Part shown: positions 31,463 through 38,717 of the stretch, one piece after another
Position numbering within the stretch: the first letter of the stretch is position 1
Layout: every line of letters starts with the position of its first letter
Origin: an uncultured Planctomycetaceae bacterium
GTDB lineage: Bacteria > Planctomycetota > Planctomycetia > Planctomycetales > Planctomycetaceae
Length of the DNA stretch: 46,643 nucleotides
Assembly: GCA_903858815.1 (NCBI GenBank)
Contig: CAIOKE010000135.1
Span: forward strand, 1 to 46,643
Direction: 5' to 3'
Program-made: the position numbers and the translations under genes
The notes under the pieces: model-generated
What the model saw: only the letters and a program-made list of their open reading frames with translations
What the model was told of the DNA's origin: nothing
Database searches by the model: none

Positions 31463-34400
31463 ATGTGCATGTCCGCTGTCAGTCTGCGGTTGTCTGCGGT
31501 ATTTGTCTGTAGTCTGCTGTGGCAGCCGGCGTTATTCGGGGACGAGGCTGAGCAGTTTTTTGAGCAGCAGATCCGCCCGTTGCTGGCAGAGAAGTGTGTT
31601 GGCTGTCATGGGGCGACGAAGCAGTCGGGTGGGCTGCGACTGGATTCGCGGGAAGCCATTCTGCGGGGCGGAGACACAGGTCCGGCGGCCATCGTGGGCG
31701 ATGTGTCGGGCAGTCTGCTGATGCAGGCGGTGCGTTATGACGGCGACCTGCAGATGCCTCCAGAGCAGCCGCTCAGTAGTCTTCAGCGAGACGCTTTAGC
31801 TCAGTGGGTGCGGCTGGGTCTGCCGTGGCCTGCGGCAACGGGGATGTTGCGTTCGGTGGGGCCGGATGCTGCGGTGTCGCACTGGGCTTTTCAGCCCGTA
31901 ACAGATCCGGCGGTACCATCGGCGGATGCCGCGCTGGTGAAGACTCCTGTGGACGCCTTTATTCTGCAGGGACTGGCTCGCCAGGGACTGCAGCTGTCGC
32001 CGGAAGCAGATCGGCGTACGTTGATCCGGCGGTTGTCTATGACGGTGACGGGTCTGCCTCCGACGGCCGCTCAGGTGCAGGCGTTTGTCGATGACCCGTC
32101 GGAACGGGCGTATGAGGATCTGGTGGAGCGACTGCTGCATTCGCCCGAATACGGTCAGCACTGGGCTCGACACTGGCTTGATATTGCTCGATATTCAGAC
32201 ACCAAAGGCTATGTGTATGGGCGTGAAGAGCGGTTCTGGGTGCATGCGTGGAATTACCGTGACTGGGTCGTATCGGCCCTGAATGCGGACATGCCTTATG
32301 ACCGGTTTCTGCTGTTGCAGATTGCTGCGGATCAGGTGCCTGATCGAGCGGACGGTGATCTGGCGGCGATGGGATTTCTGACGCTGGGGCGTAGATTTCT
32401 GGGAGTGCGGCGGGACATTATTGATGATCAGATCGACGTGGTGTGTCGCGGCACGATGGCATTGACGGTGGGGTGTGCGCGGTGCCATGACCACAAGTAT
32501 GATCCGATTCCGACGGCCGACTATTATTCTTTGTATGGTGTGTTTGACAGTTCGCGTGAGTTTCTGGCGGAGCTGCCGGCTGGCGAGGGTTCTGAGGGCA
32601 GTGCGGCGGAGCAGGAATTTCGGCGGGCTTTTGCCGAGAAGGTCTCTGCCGGACAGCAGCTGTTGACTCAGCGTCGAGCGTTGACAGCTGGTCGGGTACG
32701 GGAGCGGGTGGAGGACTATCTGCGGGCGCAGCTGGATCTGGGCCGGTATCCGGAAGCCGGTTTTGATCAGATTCTGGCGGCAACGGATCTGCTGCCGTCC
32801 TTTGTGCATCGCTGGCGCGATTATCTGCGACAGGCCGAGCAGCGCGGTGATCCACTGTTTGTGATCTGGCATGCCTATCGCAATCTGCCTGCTGAGCAGT
32901 ACGCGGACCGTTCTGCGGCGGTGATGAGTGAGCTGCGTGATGGTGGACGACTGACAAATACTCGGTTGTCAGCGGCCTTCCCGAAGGCTCCGGGCAGTTT
33001 CGACGATGTGATTCGGGGATACGCGGCCTTGTTTCGGGCGGTGGATGCGGAGTGGCAATCGGAACAGCAGCGTGCTCAGCAGGCTGGTGCGGTCTTACCG
33101 ACAGCGTTGTCGAATGCCGACAGTGAGGCTGTGCGGCAGGTGTTGTATGGTGCCGGTCAGCCGTGTTTTGTGCCGGACGAACCAATCTGCAGTACGGAGT
33201 ATGATTTTGATTCGGGTGTCTGTAATGAGTTGTGGAAGCAGCAGGTAGAGCTGGATCGTCTGATTCTGAATGCTCCTTCGCAGCCTCGATTTGCGGTGGT
33301 GCTGCGTGATCGTGCGCAACCGGTGACTCCGCGGATTTTCGTGCGGGGTAATCCGGCGCAGCAGGCAGCGGACGTACCGCGGCAGTTTCTGGCGTTGCTG
33401 AGTGGTTCTGAGCGACGACCGTTTCAGCAGGGCAGTGGCCGGCTGGAACTGGCGCAGCGAATCACGGACCCGGCGAATCCTCTGACGGCCCGAGTGATGG
33501 TGAATCGAGTCTGGGCTTGGCATTTCGGTCGTGGTCTGGCGTCATCGCTGGGGGACTTTGGCCTGCGGGCCGAGCGTCCGTCGCATCCGGAGCTGCTGGA
33601 CTGGTTAACAACGCGATTTGTGGAGGGTGGCTGGAGTCTGCGGAGTCTGCATCGGCAGCTGCTGTTGTCAGCAACATTTCGTCAGAGTTCGGGTGAGCTG
33701 TCAGATGAGCGACAGCAGCAGCAGGCAATGACAGTGGATCCGGCGAATGTGCTGCTGTGGCGGATGAATCTGCATCGGCTGTCATTTGAGGAGCTGCGGG
33801 ATGCGATGCTGCAGGTGGCGGGTAGTCTGGATCGTCGCTCTGGTGGGCGAGCGCAGGACCTGTTTCAGGCGCCGTATCCTGTCCGTCGGACGTTGTACGG
33901 GCTGGTGGATCGGCAGTTCTTTCCCGGCACGCTGCGCATGTTTGACTTCGCAAATCCGGATCTGCACATACCTCAGCGCAGTGAAACCACGGTGCCTCAG
34001 CAGGCGCTGTTTCTGATGAACCATCCGCTGGTGCTGGAACAGGTGCGGCAGCTGGCAAAGCGGGTGCAGGACTCTGACGTGTCGAAGCAGCAGGAGCAGC
34101 AGGTGCGGCAGTTGTTTCGTGAGGTTCTGCAGCGGGATCCGGGTGGGGACGAGTTAACAGAGGCACTGGCATTGCTGGCGACGGAGCAGCCAGAGCAGTC
34201 GCCGCAGCGACTGACTGCGGGGGACTGGAGTTATGGTTATGGAAGTGTGAATGAGACGACAGGGCAACTGCAGGGATTTCAGCTGCTGCCGCATTTTACA
34301 GGAACGTCGTGGCAGGGCGGGGCGACTCATCCTGACGGGAAACTGGGTTGGGTGCAGTTGTCGGCGCAGGGGGGCCATCCGGGAAATGATCGTCAGCATG

Positions 34401-34804
34401 CGGCTGTGCGTCGCTGGACAGCTCCGCGAAAACTGCGGCTGACATTGAAGCAGCAGTTGCAGCATGAGCCGGAGGTCGGTGATGGAATCCGTGTGTTTGT
34501 CATCAGTTCCCGACGTGGTGTGCTGCAGTCCCAGCGGCTGTTTCATCAGCGATCCGAGGGTGAACTGCAGTCTGTTGAGGTGGAGGCGGGTGAGACGCTT
34601 GATTTTCTGGTGGATATCGGCGATCAGCTGAACAGTGACCAGTACTTATGGCGTGTGGAGCTACTGGAGGAGGGGGCTGGTGAGTCGGCAACGGTGTGGA
34701 ATTCTGAGCTGGATTTTCCGCTCCCGCCGAATCCGTCGTTGACACCGCTTGAGCAGCTGGCACAGGTGCTGTTGTGTTCGAACGAGTTCCTGTTTGTGGA
34801 CTGA
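31463..34804 (+). CDS. PSCyt1-DUF1549-DUF1553 exported protein with extra C-terminal beta domain
   Basis: A 1113-residue paralogue of the protein at 14644. Signal peptide, then the cytochrome-like segment with KCVGCHG and the SGGLRLDSREA signature of PSCyt1; DUF1549 (about 160-370, KTPVDAFILQGLARQG, HWARHWLDIARYSDTKG, CARCHDHKYDP), DUF1553 (about 656-900, NPLTARVMVNRVWAWHFGRG). Unlike the paralogue there is no central discoidin domain. Instead about 165 residues (903-1070, e.g. SYGYGSVNETTGQL, HPDGKLGWVQLS, EVGDGIRVFVIS) are inserted before the last family segment (LLCSNEFLFVD). This insert looks like an all-beta carbohydrate-binding-type domain. Stop codon and the amidohydrolase ATG are four bases apart, so translation is probably coupled. 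Function unproven. Confidence 0.9.
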   Translation: MCMSAVSLRLSAVFVCSLLWQPALFGDEAEQFFEQQIRPLLAEKCVGCHGATKQSGGLRLDSREAILRGGDTGPAAIVGDVSGSLLMQAVRYDGDLQMPPEQPLSSLQRDALAQWVRLGLPWPAATGMLRSVGPDAAVSHWAFQPVTDPAVPSADAALVKTPVDAFILQGLARQGLQLSPEADRRTLIRRLSMTVTGLPPTAAQVQAFVDDPSERAYEDLVERLLHSPEYGQHWARHWLDIARYSDTKGYVYGREERFWVHAWNYRDWVVSALNADMPYDRFLLLQIAADQVPDRADGDLAAMGFLTLGRRFLGVRRDIIDDQIDVVCRGTMALTVGCARCHDHKYDPIPTADYYSLYGVFDSSREFLAELPAGEGSEGSAAEQEFRRAFAEKVSAGQQLLTQRRALTAGRVRERVEDYLRAQLDLGRYPEAGFDQILAATDLLPSFVHRWRDYLRQAEQRGDPLFVIWHAYRNLPAEQYADRSAAVMSELRDGGRLTNTRLSAAFPKAPGSFDDVIRGYAALFRAVDAEWQSEQQRAQQAGAVLPTALSNADSEAVRQVLYGAGQPCFVPDEPICSTEYDFDSGVCNELWKQQVELDRLILNAPSQPRFAVVLRDRAQPVTPRIFVRGNPAQQAADVPRQFLALLSGSERRPFQQGSGRLELAQRITDPANPLTARVMVNRVWAWHFGRGLASSLGDFGLRAERPSHPELLDWLTTRFVEGGWSLRSLHRQLLLSATFRQSSGELSDERQQQQAMTVDPANVLLWRMNLHRLSFEELRDAMLQVAGSLDRRSGGRAQDLFQAPYPVRRTLYGLVDRQFFPGTLRMFDFANPDLHIPQRSETTVPQQALFLMNHPLVLEQVRQLAKRVQDSDVSKQQEQQVRQLFREVLQRDPGGDELTEALALLATEQPEQSPQRLTAGDWSYGYGSVNETTGQLQGFQLLPHFTGTSWQGGATHPDGKLGWVQLSAQGGHPGNDRQHAAVRRWTAPRKLRLTLKQQLQHEPEVGDGIRVFVISSRRGVLQSQRLFHQRSEGELQSVEVEAGETLDFLVDIGDQLNSDQYLWRVELLEEGAGESATVWNSELDFPLPPNPSLTPLEQLAQVLLCSNEFLFVD

Positions 34805-34808
34805 AACG

Positions 34809-35765
34809 ATGGGGCTGACGCGGCGGGATTTTCTGCAGTCGGCGGGTGTGGCAGCAGTGACCGCTGCGGTGGGAACGGGGGCTGCAGGCACGGAGCCGGC
34901 TTGTGCGGCGACGATGGCGTTTCCGGTGATTGACTGTCACACACATTTCTATGATCCTCAGCGACCTGAGGGTGTGCCGTGGCCGGGTCGTGATTCCAGT
35001 CTGTATCGCACGGTGCTGCCGGCGGATCTGCGCAAGCTGCCTCAGCATTTGCGGGTGACGGGGACGATCGTGGTGGAGGCCAGTTCGTGGTTGCGGGACA
35101 ACGACTGGCTGCTGGAGTTGGCTCAGCGAGAAGCGTTTGTCGTGGGAGTGGTGGGCAATCTGAATCCGGAATCGGATGATTTCGTGCAGCAGGTCCGCAG
35201 GTTGTCAGCGAATCGGCTGTTTCGGGGCATACGAGTTTCGGGGCAGCGAGTGCAGGGTTTGTTACAGCAGCAGCGCAGTCGGATTCTGGGTGTGCTGGCT
35301 GAGCATGATTTGGCGCTGGATGTGAATGGTGGTCCAGAGACTCCGGAGTTGTTATCGCGTCTGGCGGCAGAGCAGCCGCAGCTGCGGATTGTGCTGAACC
35401 ATCTGGGCAACCCGGCAGTGACTCGCGAGCCACCACCGGCGTCGTGGGTGAGTGGCATACGTGCGGCAGCGGCGAGTGCCAATGTGTTCTGCAAGGTTTC
35501 GGCACTGGTGGAAGGAGCAGCGCGGAATGGTGGCAAAGCTCCGGAACAGCTGGATTTTTACCGTCCGTATCTGGACGTGGTGTGGGGTGCGTTTGGTGAT
35601 GGTCGAGTGATTTATGGCAGTAACTGGCCGGTCAGTGAGCAGGCGGCTGATTATCGAGTGTTGCAGAAGCTGGTTGCGGATTACGCAGTGGAGCGAGGCG
35701 TGGATGTGCCGCTGAAGTTCTTTGGCGGGAACTCGAAAGCTGTGTGGAAGTGGGTGGAGCGATAG
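34809..35765 (+). CDS. Tat-exported amidohydrolase (COG3618-type TIM-barrel metal hydrolase)
   Basis: A 318-residue protein. The ATG at 34809, four bases after the preceding stop, directly opens a Tat leader (LTRRDFLQSAGVAAVTAAVG). An upstream in-frame ATG at 34749 would overlap the previous gene and bury the leader. The metal-binding HxH is in VIDCHTHFYD; further motifs are FRGIRVSG, VLNHLGNPA and VIYGSNWPVS, the last one being the Asn variant usual for the lactonase-type members of amidohydrolase family 2. It probably hydrolyses a lactone or a related ester in the periplasm, perhaps a sugar lactone, but this is inference. Coupling to the DUF1549/DUF1553 gene suggests a common substrate pathway. 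Confidence 0.9.
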   Translation: MGLTRRDFLQSAGVAAVTAAVGTGAAGTEPACAATMAFPVIDCHTHFYDPQRPEGVPWPGRDSSLYRTVLPADLRKLPQHLRVTGTIVVEASSWLRDNDWLLELAQREAFVVGVVGNLNPESDDFVQQVRRLSANRLFRGIRVSGQRVQGLLQQQRSRILGVLAEHDLALDVNGGPETPELLSRLAAEQPQLRIVLNHLGNPAVTREPPPASWVSGIRAAAASANVFCKVSALVEGAARNGGKAPEQLDFYRPYLDVVWGAFGDGRVIYGSNWPVSEQAADYRVLQKLVADYAVERGVDVPLKFFGGNSKAVWKWVER

Positions 35766-35881
35766 GTGGGTGCGAGCGTCGAGCTGGTAAGACCGAACGG
35801 AATCATGCGTGTAGACCTCGGTCACACAGCCGCGTTGAATAGCGCAGGTGGTGCAGCGTTGCGATTTGGTTTTGGGAGTGA

Positions 35882-35955
35882 GGCCGTTTTCCTGTCTCGG
35901 AAAACGGCCCACAACGGGGAAACGTCGGAAGGTCTTTCAGGCCGACGTGTTTTCG
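35882..35955 (+). terminator. Double stem-loop, candidate terminator
   Basis: GGCCGTTTTCC (35882-35892) pairs perfectly with GGAAAACGGCC (35899-35909) around TGTCTC, an 11-bp stem. A second stem ACGTCGG (35922-35928) with CCGACGT (35942-35948) is followed by GTTTTCG. They lie between the amidohydrolase stop at 35765 and the AbiE promoter at 36016, so they could end the long upstream transcript. T-runs are short, hence modest confidence. Confidence 0.5.
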
Positions 35956-36015
35956 TAGTTTGTGTAAATTCAGCGGTTTTTGCCCCACGTATGTCATGTT
36001 TTACAGCAAAAAAAC

Positions 36016-36044
36016 TTGACTGCGAGGGCTCTTACAGCGATACT
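36016..36044 (+). promoter_or_regulatory. Sigma70-type promoter of the AbiE pair, placed for leaderless transcription
   Basis: TTGACT (36016-36021) and GATACT (36039-36044) are separated by exactly 17 bases. A start point seven bases after the -10 box would be 36051, the A of the ATG. There is no Shine-Dalgarno sequence before this ATG, consistent with a leaderless messenger. Confidence 0.7.
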
Positions 36045-36050
36045 TTCTGT

Positions 36051-36806
36051 ATGGGAAACAGTGCCGCAAACAATAGCACGCAGGTGAAGTCAACCGCCAG
36101 AACTATCCGCTCGATGATCGAGTCTGCAGGGGAACGCGTTTGGCGTTTCGTTGATTTCAACAGCCTGCCACCGGCTGCTGTCGCTCAGACCTTATCACGT
36201 CTATCTCGGCAAGGGATCATTCAACGTCTGGGCAAAGGTCTTTACTACCGCTCACGCCCAACGGTGTTTGGCGACAGCAAACCCAACCGCAGCCAGCTTC
36301 GCAGCCTGCCAATTTCACGTAAGGGAGTTTTCCCTTCCGGTGTGTCCGCGGCGCAGCTCCTTGGATTCACCACACAAAACCCAGGCCGTATCGAGGTCGC
36401 GACCGACGGACTTAGCCTGCCTCGACTGATTATTGGCAAGGACACGCTGATTCATACCCGGCGTCCAGAATCCTGGCGACTGCTCTCACAGGAAGATGCG
36501 GCCTTCCTCGATTTTCTCCGTAAATCTGCAGCCAATAGCGAACTGTCTCCTGAGGAAACAGCTTCGCGTTTGCTCGCGATTGCCGGGGAGGACGGGCGGC
36601 TTTCGCGATTGCTGAAAGTGTCAGCCTCAGAGCCACCTCGTGTTCGCGCAATGCTGGGAGCTATTGCCGAGCAGCTCGGAACTTCCACGGGTAAACTGGC
36701 TCAGATCCGGGCCAGCCTGAATCCGCTTTCCCGCTTCGACTTCGGGATCCTGACTGCGCTGGCCCATTCGAGTCAGTGGCAGGCGAAGGAGCGTAAACAG
36801 AAATGA
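36051..36806 (+). CDS. AbiEi-family (DUF6088-like) antitoxin of a type IV toxin-antitoxin pair
   Basis: A 251-residue protein. The ATG at 36051 is chosen from promoter geometry and because the N-terminal winged-helix region begins there (RTIRSMIESAGERVWRFVDF ... QGIIQRLGKGLYYR); the open frame continues upstream to 35766 without similarity. FPSGVSAAQLLGFTTQNPG and RVEVAT-like strands follow, then an AbiEi C-terminal part. AbiEi antitoxins bind DNA and repress their operon, and counter the AbiEii toxin without binding it. The stop codon overlaps the toxin start (ATGA at 36803-36806), so the pair is translationally coupled. G and C are about balanced here, while neighbouring plus-strand genes are strongly G-rich, which suggests acquisition by transfer. 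Confidence 0.85.
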   Translation: MGNSAANNSTQVKSTARTIRSMIESAGERVWRFVDFNSLPPAAVAQTLSRLSRQGIIQRLGKGLYYRSRPTVFGDSKPNRSQLRSLPISRKGVFPSGVSAAQLLGFTTQNPGRIEVATDGLSLPRLIIGKDTLIHTRRPESWRLLSQEDAAFLDFLRKSAANSELSPEETASRLLAIAGEDGRLSRLLKVSASEPPRVRAMLGAIAEQLGTSTGKLAQIRASLNPLSRFDFGILTALAHSSQWQAKERKQK

Positions 36807-37765
36807 AGCTTTTCGAGCATCCGGACTTTGACCAGGCAATTATTCGAGCGGCAGAGTTTTTTCGCGCACGGGGCCTGCGTGAGTCGATCATCGAAAAGGA
36901 CTACTACGTCACAGAAGCCTTGCGAATTCTCGAAGAGAACGCTGGTGAGTTCGTCATCTTCAAAGGGGGCACCAGCTTGTCGAAGGGCTGGGGGCTCATC
37001 GAACGATTCTCAGAAGACATCGACATCTTCCTCGACCCAGCAGCCTTTACTCCGCCCCTTGGAAAAAGGGCAATTGATCGCGAGCTTAAGAAGCTCACGA
37101 GCGCCGTCGGACAGCATGCGGCACTGACGTTTGTGAAATCAGAAAGTCAGACCATCGGTGGATTTGGTCGGAATGACCGGTTCGAGTACGTGCAGAAATT
37201 TGCAGGTGTCGGAGATATTCGCAATCGCGTTTTCATTGAAATCGGTACGGCCAGCGGACGACAGCCGACAGAACGCATTCGATTGCAATCGTACGTTGCG
37301 CAGTTTCTGGCTGAAACCGGAGTCAGCCTCGGGGCCGAGGACGAGGCACCGTTCGAGATGCGACTCCTGCACTTTCGCCGTACGTTTGTTGAAAAACTGT
37401 TTGCAATCCACGCGAAGGTCGAAAATCTCAAGCGTACAGGTACTCCCATCGGTGGCTACGCCAGGCACTACTATGATTTGTACTGTCTCGCAGATCAACC
37501 AGAGGTAGCTGAGATGCTTGCTTCTGATGAGTATAGGGCGATTAAGGCAGACTATGATCAGATCAGCCGTGCAGGTTTTCCCCAAAGCTACGCTCCACCA
37601 CCGGGCATGATGTTTGCCGACAGCGACGCGATATTTCCGCCACCTGAGCTTTCGGCTGCATTGTCGACCGAATACGAAACACAGTGCGAGATATTGTGCT
37701 TTGGGCAATTCCCCGCCTGGAGGGATGTGCGAGCGAGGCTCGAGTCCATTCGCAATTTGATTTAG
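36803..37765 (+). CDS. AbiEii-family nucleotidyltransferase toxin
   Basis: A 320-residue protein of the AbiEii/DUF1814 nucleotidyltransferase family. The motif FVIFKGGTSLSKGWGLIERF followed by SEDIDIFLD is the nucleotidyltransferase motif with the two metal-binding Asp residues (near residue 73). FRRTFVEKLFAIH and GYARHYYDLYCL are further family marks. Toxins of this kind stop growth, some by adding nucleotides to tRNA acceptor ends, and give abortive-infection phage defence. The gene overlaps the antitoxin by four bases and depends on its promoter. It is followed by a gap without genes and then the tRNA-Leu gene. Confidence 0.9.
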   Translation: MKLFEHPDFDQAIIRAAEFFRARGLRESIIEKDYYVTEALRILEENAGEFVIFKGGTSLSKGWGLIERFSEDIDIFLDPAAFTPPLGKRAIDRELKKLTSAVGQHAALTFVKSESQTIGGFGRNDRFEYVQKFAGVGDIRNRVFIEIGTASGRQPTERIRLQSYVAQFLAETGVSLGAEDEAPFEMRLLHFRRTFVEKLFAIHAKVENLKRTGTPIGGYARHYYDLYCLADQPEVAEMLASDEYRAIKADYDQISRAGFPQSYAPPPGMMFADSDAIFPPPELSAALSTEYETQCEILCFGQFPAWRDVRARLESIRNLI

Positions 37766-38409
37766 GTTGAACAATCATCGCGAATCCTGGTTCCTGAGCT
37801 TCGCAAATTCGTCAGGCTTGCTGAGGCGTCGGCAAAAGGCGAGCAGGGTGTGTGCCGAACCGATGTTCTATGGGTCGCTTCCGAGGGGATGTGTTGCCTT
37901 CCATGGATTGGCGCGATTCACTGTCTTAGGGCCGTTCGGGCCTATTCATGGATCAATGCGAAATCTGCGCGCACCCGAAAGTAGCGGTTTGACAGGGGGG
38001 GCGGAAAGCTGATGGTGAACACAGGAGATTGCCATTTGCGCAGGCGTGTTCTGCCCTCACGGGGATGGCGTCGGGGCGCCGTATTGTTCGGACCGAACGG
38101 CTGCGGGACAACGTATTGTATCCTGGCACCTCGCCGCCGTGGACAGCGACCCTGGCCTGCGTGTTCCGCTTGCGAGTGAGGCTACCAATCTGCTGCCCCG
38201 CGCGGCGACGTACCACAAACCCGAACGCCTGTCCGGCAGCAGCATCCTTCGGTCAGGCAGGAGCCTTGCCGTTCCAGGGGGAACTTTGCGTGAACTACCC
38301 ACTGACCACCGTGTCCTTCGGCGGTGAAGAATCACCAACACTTAGACGGGACAGCAACACCGCGCCCAGCATCTTACGTAGAGCCTCATTTTGTGAGGAG
38401 CCTTTGCAC
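37766..38409. other. Non-coding gap between the AbiE pair and tRNA-Leu
   Basis: About 640 bases. Several open frames cross it but none has a credible start or a recognisable product. Positions 38255-38290 carry a degenerate first element of the dispersed repeat in reverse orientation (GGCAGGAGCCTTGCC, then AGGGGGAACTTTGCG). No copy of the tRNA 3' end that would mark an integration boundary was found in this stretch. Confidence 0.55.
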
Positions 38410-38496
38410 TAGCCAGGACGGGGGTCGAACCCGTACGTCCCTTTACGGGACCCGGGATTTTAAGTCCCGTGCGTCTGCCAATTTCGCCACCTGGCC
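38410..38496 (-). tRNA. tRNA-Leu (anticodon UAA)
   Basis: On the minus strand the sequence begins GGCCAGGTGGCGAAATTGGC and folds as a class II tRNA of 87 bases. The anticodon stem CGGGA/TCCCG holds the loop CTTAAAA, giving anticodon UAA. A long variable arm (GGTCCCGTAAAGGGACGT region) follows, then the T arm ACGGG-TTCGACC-CCCGT and the 3' acceptor CCTGGCT with discriminator A at 38410. CCA is not encoded. The first acceptor pair would be G-U; the end may be off by one base. Confidence 0.93.
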
Positions 38497-38717
38497 ATCA
38501 ACCGCATGATCTGCGGAGGCTTGTATGATAACGCCGCGGAGTCTGTGACGGTAGCCGGGCTGGGCCTGCGAATCCGTTTTCGGATCTACGGTGATGGCAC
38601 CGGTCCGATTGTGCCGCTGGTCCGGACAGCGTTTCCCGCCCACTGGTTCGACTCAGATGCCCGATTTCCCTACAGTGCCAACAGCCGCTGTTCCTGCCCG
38701 CCTTTGGGAGTCCCGCC

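Noticed and set aside
38029-38412. A 127-codon open frame before tRNA-Leu
   Set aside because: The translation is Arg/Cys/Pro-rich, has no ribosome-binding site and runs into the dispersed repeat; it looks like non-coding DNA.
36016-38496. Genomic island with att sites at tRNA-Leu
   Set aside because: The tRNA 3' end faces the AbiE pair, but I found no second copy of the 3'-end sequence to the left and no integrase gene, so an island boundary cannot be claimed.
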